In this document: positions 22,227-35,172 of the stretch, piece by piece
How the letters are laid out: every line of letters starts with the position of its first letter
Numbering within the stretch: the first letter of the stretch is position 1
The notes under the pieces: generated by a model
Told to the model about the DNA's origin: nothing
Database searches by the model: none
Seen by the model: the letters and a program-made list of their open reading frames with translations, nothing else
Program-made: the position numbers and the translations under genes
Origin: Hippasteria phrygiana
Taxonomy: Eukaryota > Echinodermata > Asteroidea > Valvatida > Goniasteridae
Reading direction: 5' to 3'
DNA: 64,000 bases
NCBI GenBank assembly: GCA_037893225.1
Contig: JAZGUH010000626.1
Location: 310,001-374,000, forward strand

Positions 22227-25200
22227 TCATACCCTAGGGAATTTGACATGCATGGAGCAATAAATAGACGGTAACATGTACACAGATGTTGGCCGGAAAG
22301 AAAATAAACATTGCGAGGTTTGAATTTTCTCCACAAGTGTTAACTCTAAGAAGACGCCGATAATTGCAACATGTAGCGCCAGATCTAAGCTATCCATACA
22401 TGTCAAAATTACTGAATTTGGTTTATATTTCATGCAATTATGAATGAGTAAAGCAAGTCATACCCCAGGGAATTTGACAGGCATGGAGCAATAAATAGAA
22501 GGTAATATGCACACAGATGTTGGCCGGAAAGAAAATAAACATTGCGAGGTTTGAATTTTCTCCACAAGTGTTAACTCTAAGAAGCCGCCGATAATTGCAA
22601 CATGTAGCGCCAGATCTAAGCTATCCATACATGTCAAAATTACTGAATTTGGTTTATATTTCATGCAATTATGAATGAGTAAAGCAAGTCATACCCCAGG
22701 GAATTTGACAGGCATGGAGCAATAAATAGACGGTAACATGTACACAGATGTTGGCCGGAAAGAAAATAAACATTGCGAGCTTTGAATTTTCTCCACAAGT
22801 TTTAACTCTAAGAAGCCGCCGATAATTGCAACATGTAGCGCCAGATCTAAGCTATCCATACATGTCAAAATTACTGTATTTGGTTTATATTTCATGCAAT
22901 TATGAATGAGTAAAGCAAGTCATACCCTAGGGAATTTGACAGGCATGGAGCAATAAATAGACGGTAACATGTACACAGATGTTGGCCGGAAAGAAAATAA
23001 ACATTGCGAGGTTTGAATTTTCTCCACAAGTGTTAACTCTAAGAAGACGCCGATAATTGCAACATGTAGCGCCAGATCTAAGCTATCCATACATGTCAAA
23101 ATTACTGTATTTGGTTTATATTTCATGCAATTATGAATGAGTAAAGCAAGTCATACCCTAGGGAATTTGACAGGCATGGAGCAATAAATAGACGGTAACA
23201 TGTACACAGATGTTGGCCGGAAAGAAAATAAACATTGCGAGGTTTGAATTTTCTCCACAAGTTTTAACTCTAAGAAGCCGCCGATAATTGCAACATGTAG
23301 CGCCAGATCTAAGCTATCCATACATGTCAAAATTACTGAATTTGGTTTATATTTCATGCAATTATGAATGAGTAAAGCAAGTCATACCCCAGGGAATTTG
23401 ACAGGCATGGAGCAATAAATAGAAGGTAATATGCACACAGATGTTGGCCGGAAAGAAAATAAACATTGCGAGGTTTGAATTTTCTCCACAAGTTTTAACC
23501 CTAAGAAGCCGCCGATAATTGCAACATGTAGCGCCAGATCTAAGCTATCCATACATGTCAAAATTACTGAATTTGGTTGATATTTCATGCAATTATGAAT
23601 GAGTAAAGCAAGTCCATACCCCAGGGAATTTGACATGCATGGAGCAATAAATAAGAGGTAATCTGCACACAGATGGTGGCCGGGAAGAAAATAAACATTG
23701 CGAGGTTTGAATTTTCTCCACAAGTGTTAACTCTAAGAAGCCGCCGATAATTGCAACATGTAGCGCCAGATCTAAGCTACCCATACATGTCAAAGTTACT
23801 GAATTTGGTTTATATTTCATGCAATTATGAATGAGTAAAGCAAGTCATACCCCAGGGAATTTGACAGGCATGGAGCAATAAATAGACGGTAACATGTACA
23901 CAGATGTTGGCCGGAAAGAAAATAAACATTGCGAGGTTTGAATTTTCTCCACAAGTTTTAACTCTAAGAAGCCGCCGATAATTGCAACATGTAGCGCCAG
24001 ATCTAAGCTATCCATACATGTCAAAATTACTGTATTTGGTTTATATTTCATGCAATTATGAATGAGTAAAGCAAGTCATACCCTAGGGAATTTGACAGGC
24101 ATGGAGCAATAAATAGACGGTAACATGTACACAGATGTTGGCCGGAAAGAAAATAAACATTGCGAGGTTTGAATTTTCTCCACAAGTGTTAACTCTAAGA
24201 AGACGCCGATAATTGCAACATGTAGCGCCAGATCTAAGCTATCCATACATGTCAAAATTACTGTATTTGGTTTATATTTCATGCAATTATGAATGAGTAA
24301 AGCAAGTCATACCCTAGGGAATTTGACAGGCATGGAGCAATAAATAGACGGTAACATGTACACAGATGTTGGCCGGAAAGAAAATAAACATTGCGAGGTT
24401 TGAATTTTCTCCACAAGTGTTAACTCTAAGAAGACGCCGATAATTGCAACATGTAGCGCCAGATCTAAGCTATCCATACATGTCAAAATTACTGTATTTG
24501 GTTTATATTTCATGCAATTATGAATGAGTAAAGCAAGTCATACCCTAGGGAATTTGACAGGCATGGAGCAATAAATAGACGGTAACATGTACACAGATGT
24601 TGGCCGGAAAGAAAATAAACATTGCGAGGTTTGAATTTTCTCCACAAGTTTTAACCCTAAGAAGCCGCCGATAATTGCAACATGTAGCGCCAGATCTAAG
24701 CTATCCATACATGTCAAAATTACTGAATTTGGTTGATATTTCATGCAATTATGAATGAGTAAAGCAAGTCCATACCCCAGGGAATTTGACATGCATGGAG
24801 CAATAAATAAGAGGTAATCTGCACACAGATGGTGGCCGGGAAGAAAATAAACATTGCGAGGTTTGAATTTTCTCCACAAGTGTTAACTCTAAGAAGCCGC
24901 CGATAATTGCAACATGTAGCGCCAGATCTAAGCTATCCATACATGTCAAAGTTACTGAATTTGGTTTATATTTCATGCAATTATGAATGAGTAAAGCAAG
25001 TCATACCCCAGGGAATTTGACAGGCATGGAGCAATAAATAGACGGTAACATGTACACAGATGTTGGCCGGAAAGAAAATAAACATTGCGAGGTTTGAATT
25101 TTCTCCACAAGTTTTAACTCTAAGAAGCCGCCGATAATTGCAACATGTAGCGCCAGATCTAAGCTATCCATACATGTCAAAATTACTGTATTTGGTTTAT

Positions 25201-25462
25201 ATTTCATGCAATTATGAATGAGTAAAGCAAGTCATACCCTAGGGAATTTGACAGGCATGGAGCAATAAATAGACGGTAACATGTACACAGATGTTGGCCG
25301 GAAAGAAAATAAACATTGCGAGGTTTGAATTTTCTCCACAAGTGTTAACTCTAAGAAGACGCCGATAATTGCAACATGTAGCGCCAGATCTAAGCTATCC
25401 ATACATGTCAAAATTACTGTATTTGGTTTATATTTCATGCAATTATGAATGAGTAAAGCAAG
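22227..25462. repeat. 14-unit HOR version (3,236 bp) with repeated f-g-h-d
   Basis: Units at 22,227 a, 22,458 b, 22,689 c, 22,920 d, 23,151 e, 23,382 f, 23,613 g, 23,845 h, 24,076 d, 24,307 d, 24,538 (d or j head joined to f tail), 24,769 g, 25,001 h, 25,232 d. The f-g-h-d stretch has been repeated, and j-k-l are absent. The g unit at 23,613 has a private CTACCC for CTATCC near 23,779. Confidence 0.88.
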
Positions 25463-27542
25463 TCATACCCTAGGGAATTTGACATGCATGGAGCAATAAA
25501 TAGACGGTAACATGTACACAGATGTTGGCCGGAAAGAAAATAAACATTGCGAGGTTTGAATTTTCTCCACAAGTGTTAACTCTAAGAAGCCGCCGATAAT
25601 TGCAACATGTAGCGCCAGATCTAAGCTATCCATACATGTCAAAATTACTGAATTTGGTTTATATTTCATGCAATTATGAATGAGTAAAGCAAGTCATACC
25701 CCAGGGAATTTGACAGGCATGGAGCAATAAATAGACGGTAACATGTACACAGATGTTGGCCGGAAAGAAAATAAACATTGCGAGCTTTGAATTTTCTCCA
25801 CAAGTTTTAACTCTAAGAAGCCGCCGATAATTGCAACATGTAGCGCCAGATCTAAGCTATCCATACATGTCAAAATTACTGTATTTGGTTTATATTTCAT
25901 GCAATTATGAATGAGTAAAGCAAGTCATACCCTAGGGAATTTGACAGGCATGGAGCAATAAATAGACGGTAACATGTACACAGATGTTGGCCGGAAAGAA
26001 AATAAACATTGCGAGGTTTGAATTTTCTCCACAAGTGTTAACTCTAAGAAGACGCCGATAATTGCAACATGTAGCGCCAGATCTAAGCTATCCATACATG
26101 TCAAAATTACTGTATTTGGTTTATATTTCATGCAATTATGAATGAGTAAAGCAAGTCATACCCTAGGGAATTTGACAGGCATGGAGCAATAAATAGACGG
26201 TAACATGTACACAGATGTTGGCCGGAAAGAAAATAAACATTGCGAGGTTTGAATTTTCTCCACAAGTTTTAACTCTAAGAAGCCGCCGATAATTGCAACA
26301 TGTAGCGCCAGATCTAAGCTATCCATACATGTCAAAATTACTGAATTTGGTTTATATTTCATGCAATTATGAATGAGTAAAGCAAGTCATACCCCAGGGA
26401 ATTTGACAGGCATGGAGCAATAAATAGAAGGTAATATGCACACAGATGTTGGCCGGAAAGAAAATAAACATTGCGAGGTTTGAATTTTCTCCACAAGTTT
26501 TAACCCTAAGAAGCCGCCGATAATTGCAACATGTAGCGCCAGATCTAAGCTATCCATACATGTCAAAATTACTGAATTTGGTTGATATTTCATGCAATTA
26601 TGAATGAGTAAAGCAAGTCCATACCCCAGGGAATTTGACATGCATGGAGCAATAAATAAGAGGTAATCTGCACACAGATGGTGGCCGGGAAGAAAATAAA
26701 CATTGCGAGGTTTGAATTTTCTCCACAAGTGTTAACTCTAAGAAGCCGCCGATAATTGCAACATGTAGCGCCAGATCTAAGCTATCCATACATGTCAAAG
26801 TTACTGAATTTGGTTTATATTTCATGCAATTATGAATGAGTAAAGCAAGTCATACCCCAGGGAATTTGACAGGCATGGAGCAATAAATAGACGGTAACAT
26901 GTACACAGATGTTGGCCGGAAAGAAAATAAACATTGCGAGGTTTGAATTTTCTCCACAAGTTTTAACTCTAAGAAGCCGCCGATAATTCCAACATGTAGC
27001 GCCAGATCTAAGCTATCCATACATGTCAAAGTTACTGAATTTGGTTTATATTTCATGCAATTATGAATGAGTAAAGCAAGTCATACCCCAGGGAATTTGA
27101 CAGGCATGGAGCAATAAATAGACGGTAACATGTACACAGATGTTGGCCGGAAAGAAAATAAACATTGCGAGGTTTGAATTTTCTCCACAAGTTTTAACTC
27201 TAAGAAGCCGCCGATAATTGCAACATGTAGCGCCAGATCTAAGCTATCCATACATGTCAAAATTACTGTATTTGGTTTATATTTCATGCAATTATGAATG
27301 AGTAAAGCAAGTCATACCCTAGGGAATTTGACAGGCATGGAGCAATAAATAGACGGTAACATGTACACAGATGTTGGCCGGAAAGAAAATAAACATTGCG
27401 AGGTTTGAATTTTCTCCACAAGTGTTAACTCTAAGAAGACGCCGATAATTGCAACATGTAGCGCCAGATCTAAGCTATCCATACATGTCAAAATTACTGT
27501 ATTTGGTTTATATTTCATGCAATTATGAATGAGTAAAGCAAG
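25463..27542. repeat. 9-unit HOR version (2,080 bp)
   Basis: Units at 25,463 (a with C128), 25,694 c, 25,925 d, 26,156 e, 26,387 f, 26,618 g, 26,850 (h head with g-like tail), 27,081 h, 27,312 d. The b unit is missing; the first unit has an a-like head (T9, T23) and the C128 of b, so it may be an a/b fusion. The same first unit starts the next HOR version. Confidence 0.88.
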
Positions 27543-30317
27543 TCATACCCTAGGGAATTTGACATGCATGGAGCAATAAATAGACGGTAACATGTACACA
27601 GATGTTGGCCGGAAAGAAAATAAACATTGCGAGGTTTGAATTTTCTCCACAAGTGTTAACTCTAAGAAGCCGCCGATAATTGCAACATGTAGCGCCAGAT
27701 CTAAGCTATCCATACATGTCAAAATTACTGAATTTGGTTTATATTTCATGCAATTATGAATGAGTAAAGCAAGTCATACCCCAGGGAATTTGACAGGCAT
27801 GGAGCAATAAATAGACGGTAACATGTACACAGATGTTGGCCGGAAAGAAAATAAACATTGCGAGCTTTGAATTTTCTCCACAAGTTTTAACTCTAAGAAG
27901 CCGCCGATAATTGCAACATGTAGCGCCAGATCTAAGCTATCCATACATGTCAAAATTACTGTATTTGGTTTATATTTCATGCAATTATGAATGAGTAAAG
28001 CAAGTCATACCCTAGGGAATTTGACAGGCATGGAGCAATAAATAGACGGTAACATGTACACAGATGTTGGCCGGAAAGAAAATAAACATTGCGAGGTTTG
28101 AATTTTCTCCACAAGTGTTAACTCTAAGAAGACGCCGATAATTGCAACATGTAGCGCCAGATCTAAGCTATCCATACATGTCAAAATTACTGTATTTGGT
28201 TTATATTTCATGCAATTATGAATGAGTAAAGCAAGTCATACCCTAGGGAATTTGACAGGCATGGAGCAATAAATAGACGGTAACATGTACACAGATGTTG
28301 GCCGGAAAGAAAATAAACATTGCGAGGTTTGAATTTTCTCCACAAGTTTTAACTCTAAGAAGCCGCCGATAATTGCAACATGTAGCGCCAGATCTAAGCT
28401 ATCCATACATGTCAAAATTACTGAATTTGGTTTATATTTCATGCAATTATGAATGAGTAAAGCAAGTCATACCCCAGGGAATTTGACAGGCATGGAGCAA
28501 TAAATAGAAGGTAATATGCACACAGATGTTGGCCGGAAAGAAAATAAACATTGCGAGGTTTGAATTTTCTCCACAAGTTTTAACCCTAAGAAGCCGCCGA
28601 TAATTGCAACATGTAGCGCCAGATCTAAGCTATCCATACATGTCAAAATTACTGAATTTGGTTGATATTTCATGCAATTATGAATGAGTAAAGCAAGTCC
28701 ATACCCCAGGGAATTTGACATGCATGGAGCAATAAATAAGAGGTAATCTGCACACAGATGGTGGCCGGGAAGAAAATAAACATTGCGAGGTTTGAATTTT
28801 CTCCACAAGTGTTAACTCTAAGAAGCCGCCGATAATTGCAACATGTAGCGCCAGATCTAAGCTATCCATACATGTCAAAGTTACTGAATTTGGTTTATAT
28901 TTCATGCAATTATGAATGAGTAAAGCAAGTCATACCCCAGGGAATTTGACAGGCATGGAGCAATAAATAGACGGTAACATGTACACAGATGTTGGCCGGA
29001 AAGAAAATAAACATTGCGAGGTTTGAATTTTCTCCACAAGTTTTAACTCTAAGAAGCCGCCGATAATTGCAACATGTAGCGCCAGATCTAAGCTATCCAT
29101 ACATGTCAAAATTACTGTATTTGGTTTATATTTCATGCAATTATGAATGAGTAAAGCAAGTCATACCCTAGGGAATTTGACAGGCATGGAGCAATAAATA
29201 GACGGTAACATGTACACAGATGTTGGCCGGAAAGAAAATAAACATTGCGAGGTTTGAATTTTCTCCACAAGTGTTAACTCTAAGAAGACGCCGATAATTG
29301 CAACATGTAGCGCCAGATCTAAGCTATCCATACATGTCAAAATTACTGTATTTGGTTTATATTTCATGCAATTATGAATGAGTAAAGCAAGTCATACCCT
29401 AGGGAATTTGACAGGCATGGAGCAATAAATAGACGGTAACATGTACACAGATGTTGGCCGGAAAGAAAATAAACATTGCGAGGTTTGAATTTTCTCCACA
29501 AGTTTTAACTCTAAGAAGCCGCCGATAATTGCAACATGTAGCGCCAGATCTAAGCTATTCATACATGTCAAAATTACTGAATTTGGTTGATATTTCATGC
29601 AATTATGAATGAGTAAAGCAAGTCCATACCCCAGGGAATTTGACATGCATGGAGCAATAAATAGACGGTAACATGTACACAGATGTTGGCCGGAAAGAAA
29701 ATAAACATTGCGAGGTTTGAATTTTCTCCACAAGTTTTAACTCTAAGAAGCCGCCGATAATTGCAACATGTAGCGCCAGATCTAAGCTATCCATACATGT
29801 CAAAATTACTGCATTTGGTTGATATTTCATGCAATTATGAATGAATAAAGCAAGTCCATACCCCAGGGAATTTGACATGCATGGAGCAATAAATATAAGG
29901 TAATATGTACACAGATGTTGGCCGGAAAGAAAATAAACATTGCGAGGTTTGAATTTTCTCCACAAGTGTTAACTCTAAGAAGCCGCCGATAATTGCAACA
30001 TGTAGCGCCAGATCTAAGCTATCCATACATGTCAAAATTACTGTATTTGGTTTATATTTCATGCAATTATGAATGAGTAAAGCAAGTCATACCCTAGGGA
30101 ATTTGAGAGGCATGGAGCAATAAATAGACGGTAACATGTACACAGATGTTGGCCGGAAAGAAAATAAACATTGCGAGGTTTGAATTTTCTCCACAAGTGT
30201 TAACTCTAAGAAGACGCCGATAATTGCAACATGTAGCGCCAGATCTAAGCTATCCATACATGTCAAAATTACTGTATTTGGTTTATATTTCATGCAATTA
30301 TGAATGAGTAAAGCAAG
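27543..30317. repeat. 12-unit HOR version ending in j-k-l-d
   Basis: Units at 27,543 (a with C128), 27,774 c, 28,005 d, 28,236 e, 28,467 f, 28,698 g, 28,930 h, 29,161 d, 29,392 j, 29,623 k, 29,855 l, 30,087 d. This is the 13-unit order without b. Private changes: CTATTC near 29,559 in j, AATATAAGG in l, and TTGAGAGGC in the last d. Confidence 0.88.
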
Positions 30318-31474
30318 TCATACCCTAGGGAATTTGACATGCATGGAGCAATAAATAGACGGTAACATGTACACAGATGTTGGCCGGAAAGAAAATAAAC
30401 ATTGCGAGGTTTGAATTTTCTCCACAAGTTTTAACTCTAAGAAGCCGCCGATAATTGCAACATGTAGCGCCAGATCTAAGCTATCCATACATGTCAAAAT
30501 TACTGAATTTGGTTGGTATTTCATGCAATTATGAATGAGTAAAGCAAGTCCATACCCCAGGGAATTTGACATGCATGGAGCAATAAATAGACGGTAACAT
30601 GTACACAGATGTTGGCCGGAAAGAAAATAAACATTGCGAGGTTTGAATTTTCTCCACAAGTTTTAACTCTAAGAAGCCGCCGATAATTGCAACATGTAGC
30701 GCCAGATCTAAGCTATCCATACATGTCAAAATTACTGTATTTGGTTTATATTTCATGCAATTATGAATGAGTAAAGCAAGTCATACCCCAGGGAATTTGA
30801 CAGGCATGGAGCAATAAATAGAAGGTAATATGCACACAGATGTTGGCCGGAAAGAAAATAAACATTGCGAGGTTTGAATTTTCTCCACAAGTTTTAACTC
30901 TAAGAAGCCGCCGATAATTGCAACATGTAGCGCCAGATCTAAGCTATCCATACATGTCAAAATTACTGAATTTGGTTGATATTTCATGCAATTATGAATG
31001 AGTAAAGCAAGTCATACCCTAGGGAATTTGACAGGCATGGAGCAATAAATAGACGGTAACATGTACACAGATGTTGGCCGAAAAGAAAATAAACATTGCG
31101 AGCTTTGAATTTTCTCCACAAGTGTTAACTCTAAGAAGCCGCCGATAATTGCAACATGTAGCGCCAGATCTAAGCTATCCATACAAGTCAAAATTACTGA
31201 ATTTGGTTGATATTTCATGCAATTATGAATGAGTAAAGCAAGTCCATACCCCAGGGAATTTGACATGCATGGAGCAATAAATAGACGGTAACATGTACAC
31301 AGATGTTGGCCGGAAAGAAAATAGACATTGCGAGGTTTGAATTTTCTCCACAAGTTTTAACTCTAAGAAGCCGCCGATAATTGCAACATGTAGCGCCAGA
31401 TCTAAGCTATCCATACATGTCAAAATTACTGTATTTGGTTTATATTTCATGCAATTATGAATGAGTAAAGCAAG
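30318..31474. repeat. Remnant of the v-w-x domain
   Basis: Units at 30,318 (j with T23, ending GGTTGGTATT), 30,549 (232 bp, x-like but without AATAGACATT), 30,781 v, 31,012 w and 31,243 x (232 bp). The w unit has ACAAGTC and the x unit AATAGACATT as in 4,888-15,983, so the two domains share an origin although about 14 kb of the other HOR lies between them. Confidence 0.83.
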
Positions 31475-33784
31475 TCATACCCTAGGGAATTTGACAGGCA
31501 TGGAGCAATAAATAGACGGTAACATGTACACAGATGTTGGCCGGAAAGAAAATAAACATTGCGAGGTTTGAATTTTCTCCACAAGTTTTAACTCTAAGAA
31601 GCCGCCGATAATTGCAACATGTAGCGCCAGATCTAAGCTATCCATACATGTCAAAATTACTGAATTTGGTTTATATTTCATGCAATTATGAATGAGTAAA
31701 GCAAGTCATACCCCAGGGAATTTGACAGGCATGGAGCAATAAATAGACGGTAACATGTACACAGATGTTGGCCGGAAAGAAAATAAACATTGCGAGCTTT
31801 GAATTTTCTCCACAAGTTTTAACTCTAAGAAGCCGCCGATAATTGCAACATGTAGCGCCAGATCTAAGCTATCCATACATGTCAAAATTACTGTATTTGG
31901 TTTATATTTCATGCAATTATGAATGAGTAAAGCAAGTCATACCCTAGGGAATTTGACAGGCATGGAGCAATAAATAGACGGTAACATGTACACAGATGTT
32001 GGCCGGAAAGAAAATAAACATTGCGAGGTTTGAATTTTCTCCACAAGTGTTAACTCTAAGAAGACGCCGATAATTGCAACATGTAGCGCCAGATCTAAGC
32101 TATCCATACATGTCAAAATTACTGTATTTGGTTGATATTTCATGCAATTATGAATGAGTAAAGCAAGTCATACCCTAGGGAATTTGACAGGCATGGAGCA
32201 ATAAATAGACGGTAACATGTACACAGATGTTGGCCGGAAAGAAAATAAACATTGCGAGGTTTGAATTTTCTCCACAAGTTTTAACTCTAAGAAGCCGCCG
32301 ATAATTGCAACATGTAGCGCCAGATCTAAGCTATCCATACATGTCAAAATTACTGAATTTGGTTTATATTTCATGCAATTATGAATGAGTAAAGCAAGTC
32401 ATACCCCAGGGAATTTGACAGGCATGGAGCAATAAATAGACGGTAACATGTACACAGATGTTGGCCGGAAAGAAAATAAACATTGCGAGGTTTGAATTTT
32501 CTCCACAAGTTTTAACTCTAAGAAGCCGCCGATAATTGCAACATGTAGCGCCAGATCTAAGCTATCCATACATGTCAAAATTACTGAATTTGGTTTATAT
32601 TTCATGCAATTATGAATGAGTAAAGCAAGTCATACCCTAGGGAATTTGACAGGCATGGAGCAATAAATAGACGGTAACATGTACACAGATGTTGGCCGGA
32701 AAGAAAATAAACATTGCGAGGTTTGAATTTTCTCCACAAGTTTTAACTCTAAGAAGCCGCCGATAATTGCAACATGTAGCGCCAGATCTAAGCTATCCAT
32801 ACATGTCAAAATTACTGAATTTGGTTTATATTTCATGCAATTATGAATGAGTAAAGCAAGTCATACCCCAGGGAATTTGACAGGCATGGAGCAATAAATA
32901 GACGGTAACATGTACACAGATGTTGGCCGGAAAGAAAATAAACATTGCGAGCTTTGAATTTTCTCCACAAGTTTTAACTCTAAGAAGCCGCCGATAATTG
33001 CAACATGTAGCGCCAGATCTAAGCTATCCATACATGTCAAAATTACTGTATTTGGTTTATATTTCATGCAATTATGAATGAGTAAAGCAAGTCATACCCT
33101 AGGGAATTTGACAGGCATGGAGCAATAAATAGACGGTAACATGTACACAGATGTTGGCCGGAAAGAAAATAAACATTGCGAGGTTTGAATTTTCTCCACA
33201 AGTGTTAACTCTAAGAAGACGCCGATAATTGCAACATGTAGCGCCAGATCTAAGCTATCCATACATGTCAAAATTACTGTATTTGGTTGATATTTCATGC
33301 AATTATGAATGAGTAAAGCAAGTCATACCCTAGGGAATTTGACAGGCATGGAGCAATAAATAGACGGTAACATGTACACAGATGTTGGCCGGAAAGAAAA
33401 TAAACATTGCGAGGTTTGAATTTTCTCCACAAGTTTTAACTCTAAGAAGCCGCCGATAATTGCAACATGTAGCGCCAGATCTAAGCTATCCATACATGTC
33501 AAAATTACTGAATTTGGTTTATATTTCATGCAATTATGAATGAGTAAAGCAAGTCATACCCCAGGGAATTTGACAGGCATGGAGCAATAAATAGACGGTA
33601 ACATGTACACAGATGTTGGCCGGAAAGAAAATAAACATTGCGAGGTTTGAATTTTCTCCACAAGTTTTAACTCTAAGAAGCCGCCGATAATTGCAACATG
33701 TAGCGCCAGATCTAAGCTATCCATACATGTCAAAATTACTGAATTTGGTTTATATTTCATGCAATTATGAATGAGTAAAGCAAG
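31475..33784. repeat. 5-unit HOR (1,155 bp), two copies
   Basis: Order e-c-d-e-n: 31,475, 31,706, 31,937, 32,168, 32,399, then 32,630, 32,861, 33,092, 33,323, 33,554. The d units at 31,937 and 33,092 share the rare pairing T189 with G198. No 232-bp unit is present, so the period is exactly 5 x 231. Confidence 0.92.
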
Positions 33785-35172
33785 TCATACCCTAGGGAAT
33801 TTGACAGGCATGGAGCAATAAATAGACGGTAACATGTACACAGATGTTGGCCGGAAAGAAAATAAACATTGCGAGGTTTGAATTTTCTCCACAAGTTTTA
33901 ACTCTAAGAAGCCGCCGATAATTGCAACATGTAGCGCCAGATCTAAGCTATCCATACATGTCAAAATTACTGAATTTGGTTGATATTTCATGCAATTATG
34001 AATGAGTAAAGCAAGTCCATACCCCAGGGAATTTGACATGCATGGAGCAATAAATAAGAGGTAATCTGCACACAGATGGTGGCCGGGAAGAAAATAAACA
34101 TTGCGAGGTTTGAATTTTCTCCACAAGTGTTAACTCTAAGAAGCCGCCGATAATTGCAACATGTAGCGCCAGATCTAAGCTATCCATACATGTCAAAATT
34201 ACTGAATTTGGTTTATATTTCATGCAATTATGAATGAGTAAAGCAAGTCATACCACAGGGAATTTGACATGCATGGAGCAATAAATAGACGGTAACATGT
34301 ACACAGATGTTGGCCGGAAAGAAAATAAACATTGCGAGGTTTGAATTTTCTCCACAAGTGTTAACTCTAAGAAGACGCCGATAATTGCAACATGTAGCGC
34401 CAGATCTAAGCTATCCATACATGTCAAAATTACTGTATTTGGTTTATATTTCATGCAATTATGAATGAGTAAAGCAAGTCATACCCTAGGGAATTTGACA
34501 GGCATGGAGCAATAAATAGACGGTAACATGTACACAGATGTTGGCCGGAAAGAAAATAAACATTGCGAGGTTTGAATTTTCTCCACAAGTTTTAACTCTA
34601 AGAAGCCGCCGATAATTGCAACATGTAGCGCCAGATCTAAGCTATCCATACATGTCAAAATTACTGAATTTGGTTGATATTTCATGCAATTATGAATGAG
34701 TAAAGCAAGTCCATACCCCAGGGAATTTGACATGCATGGAGCAATAAATAAGAGGTAATCTGCACACAGATGGTGGCCGGGAAGAAAATAAACATTGCGA
34801 GGTTTGAATTTTCTCCACAAGTGTTAACTCTAAGAAGCCGCCGATAATTGCAACATGTAGCGCCAGATCTAAGCTATCCATACATGTCAAAATTACTGAA
34901 TTTGGTTTATATTTCATGCAATTATGAATGAGTAAAGCAAGTCATACCACAGGGAATTTGACATGCATGGAGCAATAAATAGACGGTAACATGTACACAG
35001 ATGTTGGCCGGAAAGAAAATAAACATTGCGAGGTTTGAATTTTCTCCACAAGTGTTAACTCTAAGAAGACGCCGATAATTGCAACATGTAGCGCCAGATC
35101 TAAGCTATCCATACATGTCAAAATTACTGTATTTGGTTTATATTTCATGCAATTATGAATGAGTAAAGCAAG
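33785..35172. repeat. 3-unit HOR (694 bp), two copies
   Basis: Order j, g (232 bp), then an a-like unit with T189 and the marker CATACCACAGGG: 33,785, 34,016, 34,248, then 34,479, 34,710, 34,942. The CCACAGGG marker recurs only once more, in the unit at 36,790. Confidence 0.92.
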
